Part shown: piece after piece, positions 27,607 to 35,974 of the stretch
How the letters are laid out: every line of letters begins with the position of its first letter
Position numbering within the stretch: position 1 is the first letter of the stretch
Assembly (NCBI RefSeq): GCF_035556095.1
Contig: NZ_DATMFT010000022.1
Location: forward strand, 160,581-224,580
Reading direction: 5' to 3'
Source of the DNA: Parapedobacter sp035556095
Lineage (GTDB): Bacteria > Bacteroidota > Bacteroidia > Sphingobacteriales > Sphingobacteriaceae
Length of the DNA: 64,000 bases
The notes under the pieces: generated by a model
What the model was told of the DNA's origin: nothing
Databases searched by the model: none
The model's input: the letters and a program-made list of their open reading frames with translations, nothing else
Made by a program: the position numbers and the translations under genes

Positions 27607-28515
27607 ATGGCCACGCAACACCACCTGAAAAGTATTTTCCAACACCAAAGTGCATTGGTGGATATGAGTTTCATCGTGAGGGAATACCGCCAGCGGCATT
27701 TCGACTCGCCTTTCCATTTCCATGATACCTATGAGCTGATCATGATTCCGAAAAGCCATGGCAAATTATACATCAGCAATAAAGTCGTCAATTTCTCAGA
27801 TGGCGAGATTTACCTGTTCGGTCCAGGATTACCGCATTGCTTTCTCAACGACACGTCCTTCCGGGCAACCGGCGAAATAGCACATGCCATCGTGGTTTTC
27901 TTCAAAATGGATTTCTTGGGAAAGGATTTTTTCGAAAAGCCCGAGCTGGCGGCTGTAAAAGAGCTTCTCCAACATGCGGCTGTTGGATTGAAGCTCGACA
28001 AGCCGAACCGGTGGCTGCAACACGCTTTCCCCGCCATCGTCGAGGCAAAGGGAATGGACGCCATGCTTATTTTGCTGCAAATGCTCCATCGGTTATCACG
28101 GCTGCAAGAGCAATTGGTCCCGATTAACAGCGCCATACCGAAGGTCCGGCCCAAACAAGAAGATGCTGAGCGGCTGGAAAAGGTAATCCGATATATTATC
28201 GACCACTTCAAAGACGAGCCGGATAGCAAGGAAGCGGCTTCCATTGCCTGCATGAATGATGCAGCGTTTTGCCGGTATTTTAAGCGGCGGACGGAAAAGA
28301 CGTTTTCCCAGTTCGTAAATTACGTGCGGGTTACTCACGCCACCAACTTACTGTCAAAAGAAAATTGGAACATTGCCAGTATTTGCTATGAATGTGGCTA
28401 TAAAAATGTTTCCTACTTCAACCGGCAGTTCAAGAACATTATGGGGGTCACGCCAATGGAATACCGATCTACCCATGTAGGTACCGCAGAGACCTTGTTG
28501 GAAGAAATCGCCTAA
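27607..28515 (+). CDS. AraC-family transcriptional regulator with N-terminal cupin
   Basis: 302 residues. The N-terminal half is a cupin ligand-binding domain (HFDSPFHFHDTYELIMI, GEIYLFGPGLPHCF). The C-terminal 100 residues form the two-HTH AraC domain (EAASIACMNDAAFCRYFKRRTEKTFSQFVNYVRV, then IASICYECGYKNVSYFNRQFKNIMGVTPMEYR). No kinase or receiver domain is present, so it is a one-component sensor, probably for a sugar or sugar acid. It is divergent from the SDR operon and convergent with the symporter. Direct repeats of about 21 bp in four promoters around it are the expected kind of target. Whether it activates or represses is not known. Confidence 0.9.
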   Translation: MATQHHLKSIFQHQSALVDMSFIVREYRQRHFDSPFHFHDTYELIMIPKSHGKLYISNKVVNFSDGEIYLFGPGLPHCFLNDTSFRATGEIAHAIVVFFKMDFLGKDFFEKPELAAVKELLQHAAVGLKLDKPNRWLQHAFPAIVEAKGMDAMLILLQMLHRLSRLQEQLVPINSAIPKVRPKQEDAERLEKVIRYIIDHFKDEPDSKEAASIACMNDAAFCRYFKRRTEKTFSQFVNYVRVTHATNLLSKENWNIASICYECGYKNVSYFNRQFKNIMGVTPMEYRSTHVGTAETLLEEIA

Positions 28516-28524
28516 TATAGATAA

Positions 28525-28546
28525 CGACTGATGTCACGACCAGTCG
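28525..28546. terminator. possible hairpin between convergent regulator and symporter genes
   Basis: CGACTG (28525-28530) pairs with CAGTCG (28541-28546) around a 10-base loop, ten bases after the regulator stop. No T-run follows on either strand, so termination is uncertain. Confidence 0.3.
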
Positions 28547-28550
28547 CATG

Positions 28551-30221
28551 TTACCAAAACATCATATACAGGGCCACCAATATACCGCAGACCAAAAGCG
28601 CGCCCACAGCAAAACTGTTGTCTACGCCGAATAGCTTACGATCCACCTCGAGCCCTTTTGCCTGTACGCCACGGCGCCGGTCCCACTGACTGATGCCCCA
28701 CATACCAATGACACACAACACAAAAACGATACTCATTCGGTCCAAGAAGGGTATTTCAAACTGCCCGGAAGAATTTAGTTTTGCAAAACCAATGGGCTCC
28801 AAAAACGCCCAGTTTATCCAATATGGAGAAAACTTAAGCCACACCGAAAAGACAAAACCACCAATTGTCGCAAATAATGCCGCATTAGATGTGGTTCCCT
28901 TCCAGAAAAATCCGAGGATGAACATGGCGAATATCCCGGGTGAAACGAAACCGGTATATTCTTGGATGTACTGAAAGCCCCCCTTTTTATCGATACCCAA
29001 AAACGGAGCAATCACTACGGCAATCAACATGGATAGGATAACGGTGAGCTTCCCCACGCGCACCATCTTTCGTTCGGAAACCTGCTTATCCGACAACCTT
29101 CGGTAGATATCCAGGGTAAAAATGGTTGCTATGCTATTGGCTTTGCCCGCCAAAGAAGCGACAACCGCTGCCGTAAGGGCAGCAAACGAAAGCCCTTTAA
29201 GCCCAGCAGGCAAGAGGTTCAACAATACCGGATAAGCACGGTCGGGATTGAGCGAGCCATCGGCCATCATTTCATCCTGAAAACTTCCCTGCTGGTATAG
29301 CACATAAGCCGCAATACCCGGCAAAACCACAATCAGTGGCATGAGTAATTTGAGAAAAGCAGCAAAAAGAATTCCCCTACGTGCGGTTTTCAAATCAGCT
29401 CCCAGTGCCCGTTGTGTAATATATTGATTACACCCCCAATAGTTGAGGTTGGCAATCCATAGACCACCGAGGATGACACTGAGGCCGGGCAAATCAAAGT
29501 AATACGGATTGTCGCGGTGTAAAATCATCTCGAAGTGACTGTCTGCATGCTCAGTCATCAGCTTAAAGCCTTGTAAGACGCCCGAAGCCCCGAAGTGATC
29601 CGCCACCAAATCAAGGGCGAGGTATGTAGTAGCCAAGCCTCCCAACACCAGAAACCCAACCTGTATAACGTCGGTATAACCGATTACCTTCATGCCTCCG
29701 AGTGTAATCACGATAGCGAACACTGCAAGGAAATACATACAAGCTGTTAGGTCAAATCCAGATATGCTATTGATGGCCAATGCCCCCAGAAAGAGGATAG
29801 ACGTAAGGTTTACCACGATATACAACAGCAACCAGAACACAGCCATGATCAAGCCAACCGTATCGTTGTACCGCTGGCTCAAGAACTGCGGCATGGTAAA
29901 AATCTTGTTTTTCAGGTAAACCGGGATAAAAAAAACAGCTACTACGATCAGCGTCAGCGCCGACATCCACTCGTAAGATGCAATAGCCAATCCCATTTGA
30001 AACCCTGAACCACTCATTCCGATAAATTGTTCGGCTGAAATGTTGGAAGCAATGAGCGAAGCCCCTATCGCCCACCACGTGAGTTTGCCTTCTGCCAAAA
30101 AATATTCCGTGGTCGACATTTCAGCTGACTTTTTCCGAAAGTACACCCACAGGCCATATCCGGCAACGACGATAAAGTAGCAAATAAAAACAACGTAGTC
30201 TCCTGTGGTTAATCTATTCAT
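28551..30221 (-). CDS. sodium/solute symporter family (SGLT-type) sugar transporter
   Basis: About 556 residues from the ATG at 30221 (MNRLTTGDYVVF). An ATG at 30251 is in frame but too close to the -7 box at 30259-30266 to be in the transcript. The protein has about 14 membrane segments and SGLT motifs (EYFLAEGKLTWWAIGASLIASNISAEQFIG for sodium binding, YGGLW-like GLWIANLNYWGCNQYITQRALGA). It imports a monosaccharide or uronate-like sugar across the inner membrane with Na+. It shares the regulon motif with the SDR, PUL and hydrolase operons and is divergent from the beta-helix protein, so it probably takes up the product of the secreted enzymes. Confidence 0.9.
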   Translation of the reverse strand: MNRLTTGDYVVFICYFIVVAGYGLWVYFRKKSAEMSTTEYFLAEGKLTWWAIGASLIASNISAEQFIGMSGSGFQMGLAIASYEWMSALTLIVVAVFFIPVYLKNKIFTMPQFLSQRYNDTVGLIMAVFWLLLYIVVNLTSILFLGALAINSISGFDLTACMYFLAVFAIVITLGGMKVIGYTDVIQVGFLVLGGLATTYLALDLVADHFGASGVLQGFKLMTEHADSHFEMILHRDNPYYFDLPGLSVILGGLWIANLNYWGCNQYITQRALGADLKTARRGILFAAFLKLLMPLIVVLPGIAAYVLYQQGSFQDEMMADGSLNPDRAYPVLLNLLPAGLKGLSFAALTAAVVASLAGKANSIATIFTLDIYRRLSDKQVSERKMVRVGKLTVILSMLIAVVIAPFLGIDKKGGFQYIQEYTGFVSPGIFAMFILGFFWKGTTSNAALFATIGGFVFSVWLKFSPYWINWAFLEPIGFAKLNSSGQFEIPFLDRMSIVFVLCVIGMWGISQWDRRRGVQAKGLEVDRKLFGVDNSFAVGALLVCGILVALYMMFW

Positions 30222-30258
30222 CAGGCTTACTCTTAGTTTGGTACTGTGCAACAGGTTA

Positions 30259-30266
30259 CAAATATA
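30259..30266 (-). promoter_or_regulatory. -7 promoter box of the symporter gene
   Basis: The minus strand reads TATATTTG, a perfect TAnnTTTG, 30 bases from the motif at 30297-30324. Transcription would start near 30252, which selects the symporter ATG at 30221. Confidence 0.6.
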
Positions 30267-30296
30267 AACTGCCTTGTGGCGGAAAGTTCATACTAG

Positions 30297-30324
30297 GTTT
30301 GCGTAGATTGATACATTATTTGCC
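30297..30324. promoter_or_regulatory. shared regulon motif, site 4 (symporter / beta-helix divergent promoter)
   Basis: GTTTGC at 30297 and ATTTGC at 30318 lie 21 bp apart with TTGATACA between. With its left flank CATACTAGG it is the closest match to site 1 at 7224-7257. It lies between two outward-facing -7 boxes. Confidence 0.55.
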
Positions 30325-30334
30325 GTGTCCGCAC

Positions 30335-30342
30335 TATCTTTG
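30335..30342 (+). promoter_or_regulatory. candidate -7 box of the beta-helix protein gene
   Basis: TATCTTTG fits TAnnTTTG on the + strand. The leader to the ATG at 30484 would be about 135 bases. The -33 element is weak, consistent with activator dependence. Confidence 0.4.
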
Positions 30343-30483
30343 GTCGCTTCGGTTTCGCCCTTACAGTATAGTACGGGTTGCCGGCCGACCTAAAACATCT
30401 ACATTTGATGGCGTTATCTCACCATGGCTAATCATCTGAAAACAGAAAAATATTATGCTTCTAATAACAGCACATCGACCATT

Positions 30484-32214
30484 ATGAGTTTACTAAAAAT
30501 TACACAGGCCTTTTGGTGCTCAGCCATCTTGCTCATGGGAAGCGCCCCGTCGCTCTTTGGGCAATACATCAAGGTGAATGAAGCAAACTCACCTTATGTC
30601 AGCAAGCCCCTGGTAAAAAATGATCCGGCATATGCCGATTTCAATACGGAGCAGATTGCGCTTATCATGGCGAAGGCACCGCAAGGTGCAACCATTTATT
30701 TTCCGGCAGGGGATTATCATTTCAATGGTAGCGCCATGCCCAACAGGGGCACTATCGAATCCAGTCAAACCGGGCAGCTTTTCCGGGGAGATGGCGTGGG
30801 AACCACCCGTATCATCCAGCATAACGCACAACGCGATTTTGGATTCCGTGCGCGATCCGACTTTAAGCGGGTACCTGCTGCCACGCTAAGGATACGGCAC
30901 AAGGGATGCCGGATAGAACAGCTGACAATCAAATTGGCCGATCAACTGCCACCCAAAACCATAGCTGGTACAGCGGCCATTTCCATTGCACATATTGTTT
31001 ATTTTCCCGACCATAATGTGGGAATCGTAGAAACCACAGGCGATGCAAGTACAGGAAATTTTTTACTGGATCATGTGGTCGTCACACAAGTTGACATCGG
31101 CGAAAACAATACCGGAGGCATTTTGGCCCAACGATTTTTCGAAGTCGGCATCGATATCCAGGGATCGGGTGGGCATATCCGTGCATCGCACATAAACCGG
31201 CTTGATGCCCGAACAGGCATTCGACTCGACAACGGCAATCATTGCGGACAAGGTGAATATCAATTCGAGTCAATTTATTCCATGGGCAACCCCGCTGTTT
31301 TCACCGACGGAATATTCTTCGATTGGGCAGGTGGGCAAGGCCCCTCCATTCACAACAGCTCCTGCTCCTTTACCAGCGGTATCTTTGCTGGGCCCAAAGG
31401 CAAGTACGGTGATCGGTTGAATCCCTACCCTGAAGCCATTGTAAAGCGACGACCGGAAAAAGATTGGGATTGGTTCACCATCCATGATCATTATGTGGTT
31501 GACCAGCCAAATGAAAACCAGCGACGCGAATGGTATGGCTTGCCGAGGTACAGCGAAATCGTCCGCATCGGCAGCCAGCCAAGAACGGGGGGAAAAGAAT
31601 GGACAGTGGGTGAAGACTTCGTTATCGAGCAAATCGATACGGGCGCATATCAGGGTGCTGCTAAGATTATTTGGAAAGGCGATAGGCCGTCACCCTCCTC
31701 AGTGTACTATGTTACATATCAACAGGAAGCAGCCTATCGGGTACACGACCTGGAATGGGGAAACGCCATTAACTTTTCCTGCCAAGAAGCTAACCAGGTC
31801 AACGGATTTGCTATTAAGTTTGATGATCAGGAGACGGGATACCTCAATCCCGACTTCCGTTTCGGCATCGGCTATAATTTCCTTTTTTCGGGAAACTTCA
31901 TTATTAATGGCAATATCGAATTCAACGGACATACAGACAACATTAATATCAGCGGCCTGACCTCCGGCGTTTGTAACATTGTGTTGAAGGGAGCAGATAA
32001 GAACAGAATGGTTAGCCGTATATCGGTGAATAACAGCACATTTAACCATTTAGTTGTAGGCGATTATACGCACCAAGTAAAAGCTGCTAATAATTTCCTA
32101 GACAACACCTATCAAATCCATGCCCAACCGGGTAACCGGCAGGAGGAGCTGCTCAACGAAAAGAAACTGCATTTTGATGATTTGGGTAAGGTGGAATTAC
32201 TGTATACACCTTAA
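30484..32214 (+). CDS. secreted right-handed beta-helix protein (pectate-lyase superfamily fold)
   Basis: 576 residues from the ATG at 30484, which begins a clean signal peptide (MSLLKITQAFWCSAILLMGS, cleaved after LFGQ). An earlier in-frame ATG at 30424 would add 20 polar residues. The mature start has DFNTEQIALIMAKAPQGATIYFPAGDYHFNG, the usual N-terminal cap of pectate-lyase-superfamily/GH28-like beta-helices, and later rungs such as IQGSGGHIRASHINRLDARTG and GNIEFNGHTDNINISGL. I do not see the GH28 NTD/DD/GHG motifs, so enzymatic type (lyase, hydrolase or binding) is open. It is divergent from the sugar symporter and shares its control region, suggesting it acts on the same glycan. Confidence 0.7.
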   Translation: MSLLKITQAFWCSAILLMGSAPSLFGQYIKVNEANSPYVSKPLVKNDPAYADFNTEQIALIMAKAPQGATIYFPAGDYHFNGSAMPNRGTIESSQTGQLFRGDGVGTTRIIQHNAQRDFGFRARSDFKRVPAATLRIRHKGCRIEQLTIKLADQLPPKTIAGTAAISIAHIVYFPDHNVGIVETTGDASTGNFLLDHVVVTQVDIGENNTGGILAQRFFEVGIDIQGSGGHIRASHINRLDARTGIRLDNGNHCGQGEYQFESIYSMGNPAVFTDGIFFDWAGGQGPSIHNSSCSFTSGIFAGPKGKYGDRLNPYPEAIVKRRPEKDWDWFTIHDHYVVDQPNENQRREWYGLPRYSEIVRIGSQPRTGGKEWTVGEDFVIEQIDTGAYQGAAKIIWKGDRPSPSSVYYVTYQQEAAYRVHDLEWGNAINFSCQEANQVNGFAIKFDDQETGYLNPDFRFGIGYNFLFSGNFIINGNIEFNGHTDNINISGLTSGVCNIVLKGADKNRMVSRISVNNSTFNHLVVGDYTHQVKAANNFLDNTYQIHAQPGNRQEELLNEKKLHFDDLGKVELLYTP

Positions 32215-32246
32215 GCGAATATAGTGCCTATGCCCTGGTTATCTTT

Positions 32247-33002
32247 TCAGTTTTTTACTTTGACTACCCTCACTTTCCAGTCCTCAGGGCCTTTTTCAAT
32301 ATATTCCCACCGGAAAGGTTCGTTGCTTTCCGCCTCCATTTGATAATACAAAGGTTTGGGGTCGTGGTCGTTTATGAACTCAAAAGCTTCACCCGGCCGG
32401 ATGTCGGCGAATGCCTTATAAAATAGTTCATGCCTTTCCGCCGGGGGAAACGGACGTAGATCAAACTCACTGACCACCGAGAAGCCATCGTCCCCCAATC
32501 CACTATCATCCTGTTTGGTGATATGGACCACATACTCCCCATCACTCTTCTTTTTATAGATCCATTTGTGCCTACCTTCAAACTTATTGATGAAAATCTC
32601 GTGTATTTCCACGGGGTCCTCACCCGAAATCAACTCCATCGTGGTATTTTGCTCCATCATACCGTATCGGTGGAAAACGATTTGCTTCCATACCTTTTCG
32701 TCCGCCTTTCTCAAATCGAGCAACGTCGAAACATCGTCGAATTCAACCCCTTTGGATGCTTCCAGACGGGTCACTTTAACCTTCCATTCCCTTCCGCCCC
32801 GGTTCAGGTATTCCCAACCCACTACGTCGCCGTATATGGAGCGGAACTCATAAAATAAAGGGATCGGATCATGATCGTTTATAAAAATGAAATGGTCATC
32901 CACCGGCAGCTCCCCGAAAAGCCGGATTAATAATTCATGTCGCTGGATTGGAACCAATACCCGTACATCCAACTCGCCGTCTGCATTTTTCGCTATTGTC
33001 AT
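32247..33002 (-). CDS. triple DUF2249-domain protein
   Basis: 251 residues in three consecutive DUF2249-like units. Unit 1 (about 12-80) has RHELLIRLFGEL, FIFINDHDPIPLFYEF and GWEYLNRGGREWKVKVTRL. Unit 2 (about 90-165) is degenerate (ISGEDPVEIHEIF, KWIYKKKSDGEYVVHITK). Unit 3 (about 178-250) has RHELFYKAFADI, FEFINDHDPKPLYYQM and RWEYIEKGPEDWKVRVVKV. NDHDP and the tryptophans are the family signature. DUF2249 domains are small TusA-like alpha/beta folds of unknown function, often next to NO- or heme-related genes. It is the last gene of the operon, 39 bases after the Rrf2 gene. No signal peptide, so cytoplasmic. Confidence 0.75.
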   Translation of the reverse strand: MTIAKNADGELDVRVLVPIQRHELLIRLFGELPVDDHFIFINDHDPIPLFYEFRSIYGDVVGWEYLNRGGREWKVKVTRLEASKGVEFDDVSTLLDLRKADEKVWKQIVFHRYGMMEQNTTMELISGEDPVEIHEIFINKFEGRHKWIYKKKSDGEYVVHITKQDDSGLGDDGFSVVSEFDLRPFPPAERHELFYKAFADIRPGEAFEFINDHDPKPLYYQMEAESNEPFRWEYIEKGPEDWKVRVVKVKN

Positions 33003-33041
33003 TTTTATGAAATTTAATAAAGTCTGTTACTCAACCCCGGT

Positions 33042-33473
33042 CTACCCAATCAGGTAGGCCAACCCGTTAGTGACCGAATGGCAAAGGGCCCGGACTTTTC
33101 TTTCCCTGAAAATCTTCTCCATCAATTCCCTTGCGATTTTGTATTCCTCATGGATCGGGCAGGGGTGGGATGCCGAACATTTACTCAGGCCAAGCCCGCA
33201 CTCCCTGAAAACACCATCCCCTTCGATTGCTTCAACGATATTGATAATGGGTTGCTCCTGCTGTTCTTCCGTCAGGTAAAAACCACCGGACGGGCCTTTG
33301 AGGCTATTGATTATTCTTTTCCGGGCCAATAGCTGCAATATTTTCCCAACAGTATGTTCACTGGCATTGATCCTGTCGGATATCTCCTTTATATTGGCTT
33401 TTTCACCGTCTTCACTTTTTCTCGATAGAAAAATGACCGCTTTAATGGCTGTTTTACACGTTAAGCTCAGCAT
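33042..33473 (-). CDS. Rrf2-family regulator with a three-cysteine Fe-S motif (NsrR/IscR-like)
   Basis: 143 residues. A winged helix (TCKTAIKAVIFLSRKS, ISDRINASEHTVGKILQLLARKRIINSLKGPSGGFYL) is followed by CGLGLSKCSASHPC, i.e. C-x6-C-x5-C. This is the Fe-S cluster ligand arrangement seen in NsrR and IscR proteins. Such regulators sense nitric oxide or cluster supply and usually repress their targets. Position in the middle of the DUF2249 operon, with a DUF59 assembly gene directly upstream, suggests autoregulation through the palindrome at 36535-36560. NO sensing is likely by family and context but not shown. Confidence 0.9.
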   Translation of the reverse strand: MLSLTCKTAIKAVIFLSRKSEDGEKANIKEISDRINASEHTVGKILQLLARKRIINSLKGPSGGFYLTEEQQEQPIINIVEAIEGDGVFRECGLGLSKCSASHPCPIHEEYKIARELMEKIFRERKVRALCHSVTNGLAYLIG

Positions 33474-33496
33474 ATCGTTTCGTTGTTATCATAAAT

Positions 33497-33820
33497 TTAT
33501 TGTCCCAAAAACTCCCTTCCTTCCGGGGAAAGCATGGCGAAACTCCATGGCGGCTCGAAAGTCAGGTTGACGTTCACCCCCCAACCCGGAAATGATTTGC
33601 CCAGGGAGTTATGCGTATCTGTTGTGATTGCGTCGCCCATGGGGCAAAACTGGGTGGTCAGCGTCATGATACACACTACTTTATTGTCCGTTTCATCAAA
33701 ATATAATTCATAGACAAGCCCCAGATCCACAATATTCAGTCCGATTTCGGGATCATACACGTGATACAGATCCTGCAATGCATAATTGCATTGCTCACTG
33801 TTGTTTGTTTTGATGTTCAT
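33497..33820 (-). CDS. DUF59/MIP18-type Fe-S assembly factor (SufT/PaaD-like)
   Basis: 107 residues. The DUF59 core reads LYHVYDPEIGLNIVDLGLVYEL, then MTLTTQFCPMGDAI with the conserved Cys, and VNVNLTFEPPWSFAMLSPEGREFLG. DUF59 proteins help load or repair Fe-S clusters. Its start overlaps the stop of the 12-TM protein gene by four bases, so translation is coupled. It would supply the cluster of the adjacent Rrf2 regulator or of an unknown target. Confidence 0.85.
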   Translation of the reverse strand: MNIKTNNSEQCNYALQDLYHVYDPEIGLNIVDLGLVYELYFDETDNKVVCIMTLTTQFCPMGDAITTDTHNSLGKSFPGWGVNVNLTFEPPWSFAMLSPEGREFLGQ

Positions 33821-35100
33821 GTTTGCTTTGCTTTATGGCCTGCGGTAACCGCTACATTATAGACGTATAATATAGCTGCGATAAGTAATGCCAGCGCACC
33901 TGTTTTCAGTATGAGCTGGTTGAGGATGATAATACCCAGGATAAAAATGATGAAACCCACAAGATAACTGTACCACATGATGCGGTAGACGCGATCGTTG
34001 AAGATTTCCTTTGGTGCCGGTGTTTTTCCTTTATGTGCCTTGTTATGATAGACCTTATTCCAGATGATAAAAGGCATGGTTTTGAAGGTCATGCCGAGGA
34101 TGATGGCGGTGATCCAGCCGAAGAAGATACAGAAGCCGTAGATCATGGCAATCCGTGGAAATTGTCCCTGAGGTAAAAAAGTCAATGCAAGGATCAACGC
34201 TACAAAAGGCAACAGCATCTGAACGACCGAAATTAATGAGGTTTTTACCTGCTGGTCTACACTTTTCCTGATCCTGCCCTGATAGGCCTTGTAACAATGC
34301 CTGCCAAACAATAAGATAGCAGTCAGTCCCATGATAACCGGGATATAAAATAGCATAGTCGGCACAGCCATGAGATAAAGCACCATAAAGCTGATTAATG
34401 CGATATTCAGCAACGCAAACACCAGCCATAATATCCCGTCATTTGTATACTTGGAAATCAAAAACATGGGTATCAATCTCGAACCTACACCGACCACCAT
34501 GAATACAAACCAACCGACAATCCCCAGATGGGCATGGATAGACAAATAATCCACCGAATTTCGGGACAATATCGGCGTACGGAAATTCAGCACCAGCAGC
34601 AGGCCAAAAAACGTGGTTGCGAACAGCCACAATGTGGCCGTGATCACATACCACGCATGTACGTTCCTGTGCTTGCTTTTGAACGAACTGCCCAGCACAT
34701 TAGCAAGGTAACAGATTACGCCGATATTGACCAGCACGGCCCCGATCTGCATCGGCCAGCCCATATCAAACACATAGAAGCCATAAACCAAAAGGGGGAT
34801 ACCGACGGCTGAAAAACCAAACGTCAGGTAAGCCAACCGGTCGCTGTCCAGTTTTCCTTCCACCAGCACCGGCAAGAGCTGATGGGATGCCCCGAAGATG
34901 ATCATCGTACCCCAGGCCAACGCCATGGTATGCGTAATAGCCAATGTCTTTGGATTGAAATAATGTGCCCCGACGGCCTCCGTACTGAACAAAAGAAGGA
35001 TGGTACCCAACAGGAAACCCAGGGAGGCATAGCTATAAAATGGCAGCACCACTTTATAATTGGTTGTCTTCTGCAATCCGCCGATAAGTGGAGACATCAT
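33817..35100 (-). CDS. 12-TM membrane protein related to heme-copper oxidase subunit I / NnrS
   Basis: 427 residues with about twelve hydrophobic segments. Histidines fall in TM2 (LAITHTMALAWGTMIIFGASHQLLPVL) and TM6 (LSIHAHLGIVGWFVFMVVGVGSRLIPMF), which resembles heme-copper oxidase or NnrS proteins. The full set of six ligands for a binuclear oxidase is not present, so oxidase or NO reductase activity is doubtful and a heme- or copper-dependent NO-related role is possible. Relatives are often labelled cytochrome c oxidase subunit I. It sits between DUF2249 genes upstream and DUF59 and Rrf2 genes downstream, with only 7 bases to the upstream gene. Function is inferred from neighbours only. 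Confidence 0.65.
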   Translation of the reverse strand: MMSPLIGGLQKTTNYKVVLPFYSYASLGFLLGTILLLFSTEAVGAHYFNPKTLAITHTMALAWGTMIIFGASHQLLPVLVEGKLDSDRLAYLTFGFSAVGIPLLVYGFYVFDMGWPMQIGAVLVNIGVICYLANVLGSSFKSKHRNVHAWYVITATLWLFATTFFGLLLVLNFRTPILSRNSVDYLSIHAHLGIVGWFVFMVVGVGSRLIPMFLISKYTNDGILWLVFALLNIALISFMVLYLMAVPTMLFYIPVIMGLTAILLFGRHCYKAYQGRIRKSVDQQVKTSLISVVQMLLPFVALILALTFLPQGQFPRIAMIYGFCIFFGWITAIILGMTFKTMPFIIWNKVYHNKAHKGKTPAPKEIFNDRVYRIMWYSYLVGFIIFILGIIILNQLILKTGALALLIAAILYVYNVAVTAGHKAKQT

Positions 35101-35107
35101 ACCGAAT

Positions 35108-35953
35108 CTACTTACTTTTAAATATCAGCAAATAAACTTCCCCGTCTCGAACTTCCTTTATCCGGTAATCAAACTCCCTTTCTTTCAATTCTGTTAGGAG
35201 AAATACGGGAATCCTTTTATGGTGAACGTAAAGCGCTTTACCCTGAGGTAAGACCTCCAGGTTCTCTAAAATGGTCATCATGGGCATGGGCATTTCCAGG
35301 TGGCGGACGTCCACTTCGACCAGCTTGTTTTCATATTGCCGCAATAAGATAGCCCAGTCCCCGGAGGTCGACAGGTCCTCTTCTCCGACATTGACTTCCT
35401 CCGCTTTCGAGGTATCGGCTGCCGCTATTTTATAAAAATAGGTTTCGATCGTATCCTGATCAATAAAATTGACATAGGTCTGGAAGCCCTGTTTCTCCAA
35501 CAATTTTATCAATGGAACAGGTTCAAAATTGTTGATGATTACCAAAACCTCTCCGGGATTCAGTGATTTCACCCGCTGCTGTATGGATTTCAGTGGGTCG
35601 TTCCCTTCGGCCAACATGGCGCGTACATCAAAATTGACCAGGCGGTCCGGTGGTATGTTTTGCAGGTACTCGGGTTTGGGGTTGTTTTCCGGAACTGCCT
35701 CTTCCTGGGCAACCGTTTGCGACTGATCCACTTCAAAACCAAGAGGTGCCAACGCTCTGAAAAAATCAACGGGCTTACACCCTCCTATCTTCGAAGCCAT
35801 GGCAATGGTAGTCCTTCCCGCCATCAATGCCCTCAACACAGGATTTCGCAGTTTTTTGAAATCAGGACTAAGTGTTACAATGGTTTCCAGCGCATCGGGA
35901 TGGTGTTTCAGCAGTGCCGCAATTTTGGTTCGTTCATTGATCAACATATTCAT
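35108..35953 (-). CDS. DUF1858-like plus two DUF2249-like domains
   Basis: 281 residues. The first 70 residues (IAALLKHHPDALETIVTLSPDFKKLRNPVLRALMAGRTTIAMASKIGG) fit DUF1858, a small helical domain. Two DUF2249-like units follow. The first (about 105-180) has FDVRAMLAEGNDPLKSIQQRV and VLVIINNFEPVPLIKLL. The second (about 205-280) has EVDVRHLEMPMPMMTILENL and LYVHHKRIPVFLLTEL. In both, the central Asn-His-Asp-Pro motif is altered (NNFEP, HKRIP), so they may be structural or binding paralogs of the intact domains next door. Cytoplasmic; operon spacing is 7 and 21 bases to its neighbours. Confidence 0.7.
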   Translation of the reverse strand: MNMLINERTKIAALLKHHPDALETIVTLSPDFKKLRNPVLRALMAGRTTIAMASKIGGCKPVDFFRALAPLGFEVDQSQTVAQEEAVPENNPKPEYLQNIPPDRLVNFDVRAMLAEGNDPLKSIQQRVKSLNPGEVLVIINNFEPVPLIKLLEKQGFQTYVNFIDQDTIETYFYKIAAADTSKAEEVNVGEEDLSTSGDWAILLRQYENKLVEVDVRHLEMPMPMMTILENLEVLPQGKALYVHHKRIPVFLLTELKEREFDYRIKEVRDGEVYLLIFKSK

Positions 35954-35974
35954 TTCAATAACTCCATCGATTGG

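Noticed and set aside
27829..28338. Minus-strand frames opposite the AraC-type gene
   Set aside because: Shadow frames; the plus frame has clear cupin and HTH motifs.
33817..35100. Calling the membrane protein a nitric oxide reductase or cytochrome oxidase
   Set aside because: The complete set of heme-copper ligand histidines is not visible; only a distant relation is supported.
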